The notes under the pieces are model-generated. The model searched no databases and was not told the origin of the DNA. It was given only the letters and a program-made list of their open reading frames with translations. The translations under genes were made by a program, and so were the position numbers. Shown here one piece after another: positions 34,973 to 44,296 of a DNA stretch of 64,000 nucleotides; position 1 is the first letter of the stretch; the number at the start of each line of letters is the position of its first letter. Source of the stretch: Hyphomicrobium sp. (GTDB lineage: Bacteria > Pseudomonadota > Alphaproteobacteria > Rhizobiales > Hyphomicrobiaceae); contig JAEUME010000006.1 of the NCBI GenBank assembly GCA_016793445.1, forward strand, positions 1 to 64,000, written 5' to 3'.

Positions 34973-35832
34973 CCGATGCGAGCGGCGCCGATATTGCTTA
35001 TCGCGTGCCGTGGCGGTCAGGCGCGATGCGATCGGGCGCACATCGCAGCCGGTTCACGGGAACGAGCGGACAGCATCGCGGCGTCGTCTCGCTCTTGGAA
35101 AATCCAGACCCGCGGCGCATAGCGATCAGGGAATCCCTTCGCGATCCCTTCGAGCAGGTTCTGGTGCGCTCATCGGAGCAGTTGAGCACGATTCAGATCG
35201 CAGTCCTCATCGACGTTTCCGCGTCCATGTCGTTTGTGGGCCGCGCCCGCAAGATTGCATTGGCCTGCGATATCGCGGCGGCGATCTCGGAGTCGGCCGG
35301 CCGCTATGGTGATCCATGCGCTATCCTGGCGTTCGACAACAATTTGAGATGGGACCTGTCTATCCAGGTCAGCCGCGCGCGCAGCGCACGGGCTGCCGTG
35401 CTGGAGAAACTTCGAAACTTCGAGCCTTCCGCGCGCGGCATCGAAGGCGCAATCGAAGCCGCTTCACTTTTATCGGGCAGCCGGAAGCTCGTGTTCGTGA
35501 TTTCGGACTTTCTGTGGGATGTCGGCGCCACTGCGGACATTGCCCGGCTCCTCGGCCACCATGACGTCATTGCCATTGCTCTCGATGACAGCCGTCAGCT
35601 CGACGATCTGCCGGAGTGGGGCCTGTTGAACCTCGTCGACCATGAGACGGGCCGGCGTTCGCTCATCGTCATGCGGCCAGCCCTCAAGGCCGCATGGCGG
35701 AGTGCGTTACAGACGCGGCGCAATAGTGTCAATGAGTGCTTCAGCCAGGCCGGAAGGTCCATTCTTGAGATACGTGATCGCATCGATTGGGAACGGCTGA
35801 TGACACATGTCATGTACGGATCCGTGCCGTGA
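34969..35832 (+). CDS. mxaS: MxaS, DUF58 protein
   Basis: The 287-residue DUF58/VWA-like protein has a MIDAS-type motif in VLIDVSASMSF and the DUF58-typical LVRSSEQLSTIQIAV lead. No membrane segment was seen, so it is cytoplasmic. The mxaRSACKL set is needed for active calcium-loaded methanol dehydrogenase. It overlaps both neighbours by four bases. Confidence 0.92.
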   Translation: MTDASGADIAYRVPWRSGAMRSGAHRSRFTGTSGQHRGVVSLLENPDPRRIAIRESLRDPFEQVLVRSSEQLSTIQIAVLIDVSASMSFVGRARKIALACDIAAAISESAGRYGDPCAILAFDNNLRWDLSIQVSRARSARAAVLEKLRNFEPSARGIEGAIEAASLLSGSRKLVFVISDFLWDVGATADIARLLGHHDVIAIALDDSRQLDDLPEWGLLNLVDHETGRRSLIVMRPALKAAWRSALQTRRNSVNECFSQAGRSILEIRDRIDWERLMTHVMYGSVP

Positions 35833-36743
35833 AGCTGGTAGCGGCCTTGTTGCTCTTCGCTGTTGCTACATGCACAGCACACGCTGGCGACGTGCACATC
35901 AGCGTGCGCGATCCGCGCGCCTTTGGGTACTTCATTGGCGATACCATAGAGCGGACCATCGAGATCGACACCGGCAACAGTATGGAACTTGTTCCTGCAT
36001 ACATCCCGCGACCCGGAGCATTGGCATACTGGCTCGATCTGGTTGCTGTCGAGCACACGCCGGGTTCGAAGACCGCCCACCAACAAATTCGGCTCGTGTA
36101 TCAGATATTCTACGCAGCTTTGGAGCCCAAGCGGCTCGAACTGCCCGGTTTCAAACTGTCGTTCAGGCCATTACCACCTGCTGATACGGCAGAGCTTGTG
36201 ACACGAGACATTGCGCCATTCTCGTTCTTGGCCTCGCCGTTGCGGGAGATCGTAACACCGAAATCCGAGGATGGAACGCTTCCGCTGCGCCCGGATGCCC
36301 AACCTTCGATACTGCCAACGAGCCGTGCGCGTACGATGGTGCTGGCTTGGCTCGCGCTTGCGGCAGCGGCCGCAGCTGGTTTGCTCTGGTACTATGCCGT
36401 TTGGCCGTTCTCATTGTGGACCGACCGGCCATTCTCGCGCGCCGCGCGACGTATTCGCACCATCAACGGTATCGGGGATGATGCGCTCAAACACAGGTTG
36501 TTGGTCCTCCATCGCGCCATCGACGAAACCGCAGGTCAGCGGGTCCTGGCCGGCGATCTTAGCACATTTCTCGACCGTCATCCGGCGTTCACACCGGTGG
36601 CGCCGCTGCTCATGAAATTCTTCGACAGTTCGCGCCAGGCCTTCTTCCGCAACGATACCGCCGCCGCCCGGCACACGCTTTCCGATCATGACTTCACAAC
36701 CCTCACTCAATTGCTCGAAATGCGAGAGAGGAGCGGCGCGTGA
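35829..36743 (+). CDS. mxaA: MxaA, membrane-anchored accessory protein
   Basis: The 304-residue protein starts with GTG overlapping the mxaS stop (GTGA), which gives a signal peptide LVAALLLFAVATCTAHAGD at the N-terminus. A periplasmic beta-rich domain follows, then a membrane segment near residues 170-190 and a cytoplasmic tail. MxaA is needed for calcium incorporation. The longer open frame into mxaS is rejected. Confidence 0.9.
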   Translation: MKLVAALLLFAVATCTAHAGDVHISVRDPRAFGYFIGDTIERTIEIDTGNSMELVPAYIPRPGALAYWLDLVAVEHTPGSKTAHQQIRLVYQIFYAALEPKRLELPGFKLSFRPLPPADTAELVTRDIAPFSFLASPLREIVTPKSEDGTLPLRPDAQPSILPTSRARTMVLAWLALAAAAAAGLLWYYAVWPFSLWTDRPFSRAARRIRTINGIGDDALKHRLLVLHRAIDETAGQRVLAGDLSTFLDRHPAFTPVAPLLMKFFDSSRQAFFRNDTAAARHTLSDHDFTTLTQLLEMRERSGA

Positions 36744-37741
36744 TTTTCACAACCCCGTATTGGCTCTTCCTTCTGCCGCTGGCCGTGCTGCCGTTTCTTG
36801 CTGAAACGCAGCCGCGCGAGGGCTATCCCGGACTCGAACTGCTGCCCACCGATGGCATTTCAAGTCTAGTGAAATGGAGCCTACGGCTCGCCGGCGTCCT
36901 TGGACTGGCGGGGTTGATACTTGGACTTGCAGGCGTCGGCGTTGGAGAGAGTTCGCGTCAGGTTGTCGGTCACGGCTCGCATGTCGTGTTGTTGATCGAC
37001 CGGTCGTCAAGCATGGACAACACGTTCGCCGGACGCCAGCCCGACGGCAGCGAGGAATCGAAGTCGGCCGCCGCGCGCCGCATTCTCAAGGACTTCGTTA
37101 TGCAGCGTCCGGGCGACAGGGTTGGCGTCGCGGCCTTCTCGACCGCCCCCATGCAGGTTGTCCCGTTGACCAGCGCGCGTCCCATCATTCTGGCCGCAAT
37201 TGACGCCATCGGGCGGCCAGGACTGGCGTTTACGGACGTGGGCCGGGGCCTTGCCATGGCCATGAGCACGCATGGTCAGGAACAAGCCGGCACCGGCCGC
37301 TCGGTCGTGCTCGTCTCAGACGGGGCCGCCGTCATTGATCGGCGGTTGCAGGAAAAACTGCGGGCGGAGTTCGCACGTCAGCCGATCAACCTCTATTGGC
37401 TGTACCTGAGAACGTCGGGATCAAAAGGTATTTTCGAACAGCCCGCGCCGGGCGAGGAAGACACGCCCCAGGCGCTTCCCGAACGCCACCTCAATAAATT
37501 CTTCGAAAGCCTTCACGTTCCCTACCGTGCGTTCGAGGCGGAAAGCCCGCAAGCCGTAGCCGATGCGGTGGCGGCCATCGACAAGCTTGAACGTCGCCCC
37601 GCCGTCTACACGGAGCGCGTGCCGGGCATCGACTTGTCGCATTCCGCCTACGGGCTCGCCGCGGCAGCCATGGCTCTCCTCTTGATGGCCAAGCTGTTCG
37701 AGCGATCGCTCAAGATCGAAGGGGGGCGACGTGGCAACTAA
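36740..37741 (+). CDS. mxaC: MxaC, VWA-domain membrane protein
   Basis: The 333-residue protein has hydrophobic segments at the N-terminus, near residues 50-70 and near the C-terminus (YGLAAAAMALLLMAKLF). A von Willebrand A domain with MIDAS motif DRSSSMD lies between. It belongs to the methanol dehydrogenase maturation complex. It overlaps mxaA by four bases and mxaK by eleven. Confidence 0.93.
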   Translation: MIFTTPYWLFLLPLAVLPFLAETQPREGYPGLELLPTDGISSLVKWSLRLAGVLGLAGLILGLAGVGVGESSRQVVGHGSHVVLLIDRSSSMDNTFAGRQPDGSEESKSAAARRILKDFVMQRPGDRVGVAAFSTAPMQVVPLTSARPIILAAIDAIGRPGLAFTDVGRGLAMAMSTHGQEQAGTGRSVVLVSDGAAVIDRRLQEKLRAEFARQPINLYWLYLRTSGSKGIFEQPAPGEEDTPQALPERHLNKFFESLHVPYRAFEAESPQAVADAVAAIDKLERRPAVYTERVPGIDLSHSAYGLAAAAMALLLMAKLFERSLKIEGGRRGN

Positions 37742-38315
37742 GCACGCATGGCAGGTTCTGAAACCTCTCCTCTCACCTGCGTTCTGGGGCGTGCTTGGAC
37801 TTGCGCTGGCGGCCGCCGGTTACGCAGCATGGCATTTGAAATCGTTGCGGCAGCTCAATGCCGACCTCGCCGCGATCGCCTCCGGCCAAGATGTGACCAT
37901 TGACCCTGCCACCGCGCCAGCGGCGCTCATTCTGGCACGCACAAATGACTTGCTGCGAACAGACCGGCTGGACGAAGCCCAGGCGCTTACGGCTGTCGCT
38001 TCGCCACGGCTGGCGCCTTCTGAAAACGCAAAGATCCTGTTCAATCGCGCCAACTACCGCTTGCGGCAAGCGGCGGCGCTCGTCGAGAAGGGCGATTTGG
38101 ACGGCGCGACGGCGCTCGTCAATTTGTCCAAAGGCGAGTATCGCGTGGCGCTCCGGCTGACGCCCGGAGATTGGGACCTGAAGTACAATCTCGACGTTGC
38201 CATGCGCATGGTGCGCGACCTTCCGGTGGGGGACTCAGAGCCCGAAGAAATACCGCCCGATGCGCCCAAACGGCTTTGGACCGATGTGCCAGGCGTTCCG
38301 AAAGGACTGCCATGA
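37731..38315 (+). CDS. mxaK: MxaK
   Basis: The 194-residue protein has one N-terminal membrane segment (FWGVLGLALAAAGYAAW) and a helical, TPR-like periplasmic part (ARTNDLLRTDRLDEAQAL, ANYRLRQAAALVEKGDLDGATAL). MxaK is a known maturation gene of unknown mechanism; the assignment rests on position between mxaC and mxaL and on this layout. Confidence 0.9.
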   Translation: MATKHAWQVLKPLLSPAFWGVLGLALAAAGYAAWHLKSLRQLNADLAAIASGQDVTIDPATAPAALILARTNDLLRTDRLDEAQALTAVASPRLAPSENAKILFNRANYRLRQAAALVEKGDLDGATALVNLSKGEYRVALRLTPGDWDLKYNLDVAMRMVRDLPVGDSEPEEIPPDAPKRLWTDVPGVPKGLP

Positions 38316-39280
38316 TCGAATTCCTGAACCGGAAGGCTGCACGCCGCTGGCTTTTGATTACGGCATTCCTGCTGTCGGCGATCGCAGCCTTTGGCTGGAG
38401 CGTTCGCCACTCGCAAGACCTTGTCGATGCATTGGCCATCGTCGACGTCACCGGCAGCATGCTGGTCAGAGATGTCGATAAAGGATCTCAAAACAGGCTG
38501 GAGGCCGCACGATCTACCATCGTCGAACTCGCACAAGCACTGCCGTGCTCGTCGCGTCTGGGGCTTGGTATTTTCACCGAGAGGCGGAGTTTCGTCCTGT
38601 TCGATCCCGTCGAGGTGTGCGCGAACTACGATGCTTTTTCCGGTGCCGTGGCTGGACTTGACTGGCGCATGGCCTGGGAGGGCGACAGCTATATTGCCAA
38701 GGGTCTCTACTCGGCTATCGACGAGGCCTTGCCGGCCAAGTCCAACCTGCTGTTTGTGACCGACGGGCATGAGGCTCCGCCGCTGCCGGCAAGTGGCGTT
38801 CCGGATTTCGAGGGCAAGCCGGGCGAGGTCAAAGGCGTCATCCTGGGGGTTGGAGGCCGCGACAAATCTCCAATTCCGAAGTTCGACGACGATGGCCGCG
38901 AGGTCGGCGTATATGGCGTCGGTGACGTGCCGCATGACAATCGCCATGGCCTGCCGGGCAAATCGGCTTCCAGTGCGGAAGGATGGCATCCGCGCAATGC
39001 GCCGTTCGGGGGGCAAGCCGCGGTGGGCGAAGAGCACCTCTCCTCCCTGCGGTCCGAACATCTTAAAGACCTCGCCCAGAGAACCGGCCTTATCTATGCC
39101 GAACAGCAGAACGGCGCGCACGAGCTTGCGCGAACTCTGCGTTCCGTCGCAAGCCGATCGTCCGAGGTCGATACCGACATTTCATCGCTGCCCGCTCTGG
39201 TGGCGCTCAGCCTCCTTGCCCTCTTGTACGCAATCGCCTGGCGCGCGAACGCCAGCCGGCTGCATCCTGCGTCTCACTGA
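38312..39280 (+). CDS. mxaL: MxaL, VWA-domain membrane protein
   Basis: The 322-residue protein has an N-terminal membrane helix (WLLITAFLLSAIAAFGW), a VWA domain with the MIDAS variant DVTGSM, and a C-terminal hydrophobic segment (LVALSLLALLYAIAW). It partners with MxaC in calcium insertion. ATG at 38312 overlaps the mxaK stop, so the longer frame from 38171 is rejected. Confidence 0.92.
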   Translation: MIEFLNRKAARRWLLITAFLLSAIAAFGWSVRHSQDLVDALAIVDVTGSMLVRDVDKGSQNRLEAARSTIVELAQALPCSSRLGLGIFTERRSFVLFDPVEVCANYDAFSGAVAGLDWRMAWEGDSYIAKGLYSAIDEALPAKSNLLFVTDGHEAPPLPASGVPDFEGKPGEVKGVILGVGGRDKSPIPKFDDDGREVGVYGVGDVPHDNRHGLPGKSASSAEGWHPRNAPFGGQAAVGEEHLSSLRSEHLKDLAQRTGLIYAEQQNGAHELARTLRSVASRSSEVDTDISSLPALVALSLLALLYAIAWRANASRLHPASH

Positions 39281-39302
39281 CCCTTCAATCGGAGTCGTTT
39301 CA

Positions 39303-39845
39303 ATGCTGCAGTCTCGTCTATTCCCGATCTTCACATTGCTTTGCGTGCTTGCTGCACCTCTCATCGCACGCGCCCACGGACCGACGCCCCAGAAGGTTGA
39401 ACAGAACATCCAAATTGCGGCTGAGCCCGCGAAAGTGTGGGTGAAGATCAAGGATTTTCCAAACATCATGGCTTGGCATCCGATGCTGGCCAAGTCTTCC
39501 GGAGAGCCCGCGGCTATCGGCGCGAAACGGGTCATTACGTTGAAAACTGGCGGCGATTTGGAGGAGAGCATCGATGAAATCAACGAAGGCTCGATGGAGC
39601 TGACGTATCGCTTGTCCAAGGAAAACCCGGATGCCTTTCCGGTGAGCTTCTATTCCGCAACTCTCGTGGTGCAAGCCAAGGATGGAGGCAGTGAAATCTC
39701 CTGGCGTTCGCGGCTTTATCGCGCCGACACCACCAACGAACCGCAAGAGAACAAGAACGACGCTGCGGCAGTAGCTGCCATGACGGAGTTTTTTACCAAA
39801 GGGCTTGAGGGATTGAAGGCAGCGTCAGAGGTGGCGACACACTGA
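39303..39845 (+). CDS. mxaD: MxaD, periplasmic SRPBCC-fold protein
   Basis: The 180-residue protein has a signal peptide ending IARAHG and a START/SRPBCC-type body (EQNIQIAAEPAKVWVKIKDF, YRLSKENPDAFPV, SEISWRSRLYR). MxaD is reported to aid the methanol dehydrogenase-cytochrome cL interaction. It starts 22 bases after mxaL. Confidence 0.92.
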   Translation: MLQSRLFPIFTLLCVLAAPLIARAHGPTPQKVEQNIQIAAEPAKVWVKIKDFPNIMAWHPMLAKSSGEPAAIGAKRVITLKTGGDLEESIDEINEGSMELTYRLSKENPDAFPVSFYSATLVVQAKDGGSEISWRSRLYRADTTNEPQENKNDAAAVAAMTEFFTKGLEGLKAASEVATH

Positions 39846-39878
39846 CGGTTCCGTCCAGCAGCATGGGGAGATCCCGCA

Positions 39879-40943
39879 ATGCCTGTATGCGCTTCTCGCC
39901 GCGGGCGATCGATATCTGGGTTCGGACGGTTCGCGCCAAGAATTGCCTGCGGGCTCGTGGTGCTGTTGGCGGCCACGGCAAATGATGGTGTTGGCGCCTC
40001 GACGGCTGCGAACGATGACATCTGCAAGGCGCGCAGCGTCCTTGAAGAACTCGACGCGCGCGATCGTGCCGGATTGGAAGCGATCCTGCGGAAGGCGGCT
40101 CAGACTGCCAACAGCGAAGCTGTTCTCTGGCGCATCGAACGGCCCGGTATCGAGCCATCGTATCTATTTGGCACGGTGCATATTGCCGACGACAGCCTTC
40201 AGGATTTGCCGCAGGCCGTGCGCGAGGCCATTGCCCGGTCGAAGATCGTAGCTCTTGAAGCCGGCGAGTTGTCACGCCGGGCACTGAAGTACGCAATGCG
40301 CCAAGCCGGACCATTGATGGTGGCGCACGACAGGCCACTGGAACGCATTCTGGCAAGCGATGAATTGGAGATCATCGAGCGTGTCCTGGTCAAGGCCGGC
40401 TTTCCGCGCGAGATGGCTCTAGGTTTCAAGCCTTGGGCGGTCACGATGCTTCTCACCGACAGCGATTGTCAGCGCAAGAAGCAGCAGGAGGGATTGCGAT
40501 CCGTCGACCTCCTGGTGGCCGAACAGGCCAAGTCGCAAGGCCTTTCGCCGGTGGGACTCGAGACGCTTGTCGAGCAATATGAAAGCCTGGCTCAGCTGCC
40601 CGATGACGTGCAGAATGCCTGGCTGCGGTCCAGCATCGCCCTGCACGAACGCAGCGACGACATGGTTCACACGATCGCGGAACTGTATCGCTTTCGCCGG
40701 ATCGATGCCGTCTGGGATCTGACCCGGCTCATGGCGCCGAAGGCTGGCATGACAGATGCAGTCCTAGCCGATCTGAAAAACGCTCTCGTGGGAAAGCGCA
40801 ATGTACGCTTGCATTCCCGGGCCCGACCTCTCATCGATCAAGGTGGCGCATTCATCGCCATCGGCGCAATGCACCTCATCGGTGAGGAGGGCTTAGTTAG
40901 CCAACTCCGGCGCGATGGATTTACCGTTACAGCCATCAACTAG
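39879..40943 (+). CDS. TraB/GumN-family protein in the mxa cluster
   Basis: The 354-residue exported protein has the TraB/GumN start (WRIERPGIEPSYLFGTVHIADD) and a second conserved His in IAIGAMHLIGEEGLV. The N-terminus has a hydrophobic segment near residues 22-40. GumN-like proteins resemble Tiki-type metalloproteases but are mostly uncharacterised. It may correspond to mxaE or mxaH of other methylotrophs; I cannot decide which, so no symbol is given. Confidence 0.75.
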   Translation: MPVCASRRGRSISGFGRFAPRIACGLVVLLAATANDGVGASTAANDDICKARSVLEELDARDRAGLEAILRKAAQTANSEAVLWRIERPGIEPSYLFGTVHIADDSLQDLPQAVREAIARSKIVALEAGELSRRALKYAMRQAGPLMVAHDRPLERILASDELEIIERVLVKAGFPREMALGFKPWAVTMLLTDSDCQRKKQQEGLRSVDLLVAEQAKSQGLSPVGLETLVEQYESLAQLPDDVQNAWLRSSIALHERSDDMVHTIAELYRFRRIDAVWDLTRLMAPKAGMTDAVLADLKNALVGKRNVRLHSRARPLIDQGGAFIAIGAMHLIGEEGLVSQLRRDGFTVTAIN

Positions 40944-40956
40944 CGGGGCTCATAGG

Positions 40957-41292
40957 ATGTCGCGGTGTATTGCAGGCGCCCTCGCTCTAGCGCTCGCTAC
41001 AGCCTCTGCCGTCATAGCCGAACCCACGACCCCCGCCGGGCGTCTTTGCGGCAGGGTCGTCGTAAGCGGACTGGCCAGTGCTGACACGCAAGCCGATGCC
41101 ACGGCGGCGGCAATTTCATGGTGGTCGTCACGCGCTGGTGCGTTGGGCAAAGGTTATGAAAGGTGGGACATGGCGGAAGACAAGAACGTCGTGTGCAATT
41201 CGACGGCAGGCCGGTTCAAGTGCACGGCTTCGGCACGCCCGTGCCTTTCAGATGATGCAGAGCCAGACACGGATGGAAAGTTCAGCCTATGA
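40957..41292 (+). CDS. small exported Cys-containing protein in the mxa cluster
   Basis: The 111-residue protein has a signal peptide (CIAGALALALATASAVIAEP). A mature part has Cys in GRLCGRV, VVCNS, KCTAS and RPCLSD, likely two disulfides, with the motif AAISWWSSRAGALGKGYERWD. It starts 14 bases after the GumN-like gene and overlaps the next gene by four bases. I do not recognise the family; cotranscription with mxa genes suggests a periplasmic role. Confidence 0.65.
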   Translation: MSRCIAGALALALATASAVIAEPTTPAGRLCGRVVVSGLASADTQADATAAAISWWSSRAGALGKGYERWDMAEDKNVVCNSTAGRFKCTASARPCLSDDAEPDTDGKFSL

Positions 41293-41708
41293 CGACGGCG
41301 CTCATTCGATCGCAGCTTTTCGCCGTCGCTTGCGCGTCGGCGTTGTTGGGGCCGATCACGACATCTGGCGCGGAAGGCCAAACACAAATTACGTTTGGGC
41401 GCTGCGAGTACCAAATGGATCAATACATTGTTTGCGCCCGCGCCGATCCGCGTATCGAGTCTCATTTGAAGGCGAATGCTGGCCGCCCCGCTGATCTCGC
41501 CTTTGCCGGCTTTATGGAGAAGGAACTGCGCGATGCCGGGTGCGTGATGGACGGCAAGACGGTACCCGCGTACGTCAACGGCATCTTCTTTTCACTCGAT
41601 GCGCGTTTTCTGCAGTCGCTGGCATGTGGAGAGGCTCATCCCCGCCTGCAATTCCAGCCCGAGCGAATGACATTTCTCGACAGGTTCATATTCGGCACCG
41701 ACGATTGA
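41289..41708 (+). CDS. small exported protein at the end of the mxa cluster
   Basis: The 139-residue protein has a hydrophobic N-terminus (about residues 8-25). A mature part has Cys in GRCEYQ, IVCARAD, AGCVMD and LACGEAH. It overlaps the previous gene by ATGA. Unrecognised, possibly equivalent to mxaE or mxaH. A terminator-like hairpin follows at 41806. Confidence 0.62.
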   Translation: MTTALIRSQLFAVACASALLGPITTSGAEGQTQITFGRCEYQMDQYIVCARADPRIESHLKANAGRPADLAFAGFMEKELRDAGCVMDGKTVPAYVNGIFFSLDARFLQSLACGEAHPRLQFQPERMTFLDRFIFGTDD

Positions 41709-41805
41709 ACGCCAGAAAATAAGTGGGCAAAGAGAGGCTACTGCCGCGGGAACTTCGCGACGCCGACGCATCCGGAAACAGCTCTACAGCCGGTTGCGAT
41801 GGATT

Positions 41806-41828
41806 TCCTCTCCCTTCCCGGGAGAGGA
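41806..41828. terminator. bidirectional hairpin between convergent genes
   Basis: A nine-base perfect stem tcctctccc/gggagagga with loop ttccc lies between the last mxa gene and the convergent TonB receptor gene. Neither strand has a long T tract. Confidence 0.55.
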
Positions 41829-41858
41829 CTGTAGTGGCTCTGTAGGCTCAAGGACGAC

Positions 41859-44189
41859 CTAGAATTTATAAGTTAGTCCCGTTGTGATCGTGCGCAGGGT
41901 GCCATTGTAACAAGTACCGGTCATGCCACCAATGCACGTGCTGAGATATTCCTCATTCGTCAGATTGGTGCCATTCAGCGACCAGCGCCACTCATCGTTT
42001 TCGTACGCGATCATGGCGTCGTACAAGCCAACTGCCGGCGTCTTGATCTCATCGAGTCCGTCGAGCGAAGTGCCGACGTAGCGCACGCCGGCGCCGACCG
42101 ACCAGCCATCGAGCACGGGAGTGTGGAAATCATAGACCGCCCAGAACGATGCGAGGTGCTCAGGGACCGATTCAACTTGGAATCCCTTCTGATCGCCGCC
42201 TTCGTAGCGGGCGTCCGTATAGGAGTAGGAGGCGATGATCCTGATGTCTGGCGTCAACCTGCCAGCCGCCTCGAATTCAAACCCGCGCACGTTGACCGCC
42301 CCGGTCTGGATCTGGAAGTCCGGATGGGCAAGATCCGTCGCCAGACGATTGCTTTCGGTCAGATCGTAGATCGCGCTGTTGATGACCAGCGATGTGCCGG
42401 GCGCCTGATACTTGAAGCCAGCCTCGGACATTTCGCCTTCCTGCGGATCGAAGAACCCTCCACCAAACTTCCGGCCGATAAGAGGCACAAACGATTCCGC
42501 ATAAGAGACATATGGCGTCAAACCGAAGTCGAACTCGTACATGAGACCCGCGCGATAGGTCGTTGCCTGATCCTCCTGAACTTCCCCTCCAATATCGTCG
42601 CGCAGGTTGTCCCGGCGAGCCCCGACGACGCCGATCCAGTCCCCAAGCCGCAACTGATCCTGCACGTAAAGACCGGTCTGTGAGACTTTGTGCAAAGGAT
42701 CAACCGTGGGGTCCGGGAGCACGAAATCAGCCTGCCCGTACACGGGAGCGTAGAGATCGAAAAGCGAGTTGTCGGTGGTGAACTGCCAAACCGTTTGATA
42801 GCGCGAGTTGATGCTGTCGAATCCGAACAAGACCTTGTGATCCAAAGCGCCGGTCGCGAACTTTGCCTCCAAGTTGGTGTCGGTGTTGAAAATGCTCGTA
42901 TCGTAGTCGGCGAAATAGACGTTGCGCGTTACCAGCCTGTCCGACGGGTCGTCCACGGTGAGAAAGTCCACATAGATCGTGTTGTAGTCCACCTGGACAT
43001 CGGAATAGCGCGAGCTGTGGCGGAAGCGGAATGCGTCATTGAACTTGTGATCGATGAGAAGCGTGCCGGAAGCAACGTCTGTATCGTATTTTTCGATGCC
43101 GGGTTCACTGACGAAGCGATTGAATGGAATGCGTCCGTAGTCGCTCGGAAAGCGTGAGCCGATGACGGGAAGAAACAGCTGCGTCGTGCCCGTCTCGCTC
43201 TTTTGGAATTGGCCAAGCACCGTGATACTGGTCCCCAGGACCGGCCGATAGGTCAACGCTGGCGCCAAGCCTAAGCGATCGTCATCGGTAAAGTCCACCT
43301 GGGTCTCAGAATCGCGTGCCAAGGCGACGACTCGGTAGCTCCATTTGCCATCGTCTGTCAGCGGACCCGTGAAATCGGCCTTGGTCTGCTTGAAATCAAA
43401 CGAACCGTACTCGACCGTAACCTCACGACTAGCCTCATCCAGCGGTCGCTTGGAGATCGAATTGACGATGCCTCCAACCGGCGCCTGCCCATACAGGATC
43501 GAGGCCGGACCGCGAAGGACCTCGATGCGCTCCATGAAATAGGGTTCGATCTTGTAGGTGTCGGTGTAAGCCCCAAGCGTGCGGCGCATGCCGTCGAGGA
43601 ACTCGGCGGCCTGGGTGCCGCGGATGATGATGTTGTCGGTCCGGCTGTCGATGCCCAGACCCTCGGCGACCACGCCCGGAACATATCGTAAGGCGTCTTG
43701 AACGTTCTGCGCACCCTGGTCGCGAATTTGTTCCTGGCCGACGACGGAGATCGATTGAGGAATCTCCCTGAGCGGCGTGTCGGTCTTGATGCCCGTGGTT
43801 GTCTTCGCAGCGACGTAGTCTCGAACGGGACTGGTGCCGGTTTCGACCACCGCGCTTTGCCCGGAGTTGGCGCTGGCATCTGCGTCGGCGCCGGCATTTG
43901 CGTCCGCATTGACGACTGGCGCAGGCGGCGGGGTCACAGCGGGCTTCGACTTGGCCGCTTTTGGCGCTGTAACGACCGCCTTCTTCTTTGTTTTTGGTTT
44001 GGCTTTTGGCGCCTGCTCTTCAACAGGCGCTTGTCCCTCGACGACGACTTCAGGAAGTTGCGCGGGCGCTTCGCCCTCTGTTTGCTGGAGTTGCTGCGTT
44101 TGCTGCGTTTGCTGCGTTTGCTGCGTTTGCTGCGCAAATGCCACGCCAGGAACGAGCGCGAAGATCAAGGAGAAGCGAAGGCCGGACAT
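41859..44189 (-). CDS. TonB-dependent siderophore-type receptor
   Basis: The 776-residue outer-membrane receptor has a signal peptide ending AFA and a low-complexity Gln/Thr run. A Lys/Pro/Ala-rich linker follows, then the plug domain with TDTPLREIPQSISVVGQEQIRDQGAQNV and ILYGQAPVGGIVNSISKRP, and a 22-strand-type barrel ending in LTYKF. The plug blocks are those of ferrichrome/ferric siderophore receptors (FhuA/FpvA class). Met at 44189 is chosen as start because the signal peptide begins there. The PepSY gene upstream points to iron-type metal uptake. Confidence 0.92.
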   Translation of the reverse strand: MSGLRFSLIFALVPGVAFAQQTQQTQQTQQTQQLQQTEGEAPAQLPEVVVEGQAPVEEQAPKAKPKTKKKAVVTAPKAAKSKPAVTPPPAPVVNADANAGADADASANSGQSAVVETGTSPVRDYVAAKTTTGIKTDTPLREIPQSISVVGQEQIRDQGAQNVQDALRYVPGVVAEGLGIDSRTDNIIIRGTQAAEFLDGMRRTLGAYTDTYKIEPYFMERIEVLRGPASILYGQAPVGGIVNSISKRPLDEASREVTVEYGSFDFKQTKADFTGPLTDDGKWSYRVVALARDSETQVDFTDDDRLGLAPALTYRPVLGTSITVLGQFQKSETGTTQLFLPVIGSRFPSDYGRIPFNRFVSEPGIEKYDTDVASGTLLIDHKFNDAFRFRHSSRYSDVQVDYNTIYVDFLTVDDPSDRLVTRNVYFADYDTSIFNTDTNLEAKFATGALDHKVLFGFDSINSRYQTVWQFTTDNSLFDLYAPVYGQADFVLPDPTVDPLHKVSQTGLYVQDQLRLGDWIGVVGARRDNLRDDIGGEVQEDQATTYRAGLMYEFDFGLTPYVSYAESFVPLIGRKFGGGFFDPQEGEMSEAGFKYQAPGTSLVINSAIYDLTESNRLATDLAHPDFQIQTGAVNVRGFEFEAAGRLTPDIRIIASYSYTDARYEGGDQKGFQVESVPEHLASFWAVYDFHTPVLDGWSVGAGVRYVGTSLDGLDEIKTPAVGLYDAMIAYENDEWRWSLNGTNLTNEEYLSTCIGGMTGTCYNGTLRTITTGLTYKF
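44091..44135. repeat. 9-base tandem repeat in the TonB receptor gene
   Basis: Five consecutive units of ttgctgcgt (the last differs in its final base) lie near the 5' end of the receptor gene and encode the repeated QQT run just after the signal peptide. Units are in frame, so copy changes would not shift the frame. Confidence 0.9.
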
Positions 44190-44296
44190 CGGATGCTCCA
44201 ATGATGATTCCGGCCAACCTAAAGTTGACTTATGCAGTAAGAAATAGGAATTCCCGGATTGCCTAGACATTGGGCAGCTGCTGTGATTTTTCGGTA

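Noticed and set aside
44091..44135. CRISPR-like array
   Set aside because: The repeats are 9 bases, adjacent and in frame inside a coding region, with no spacers.
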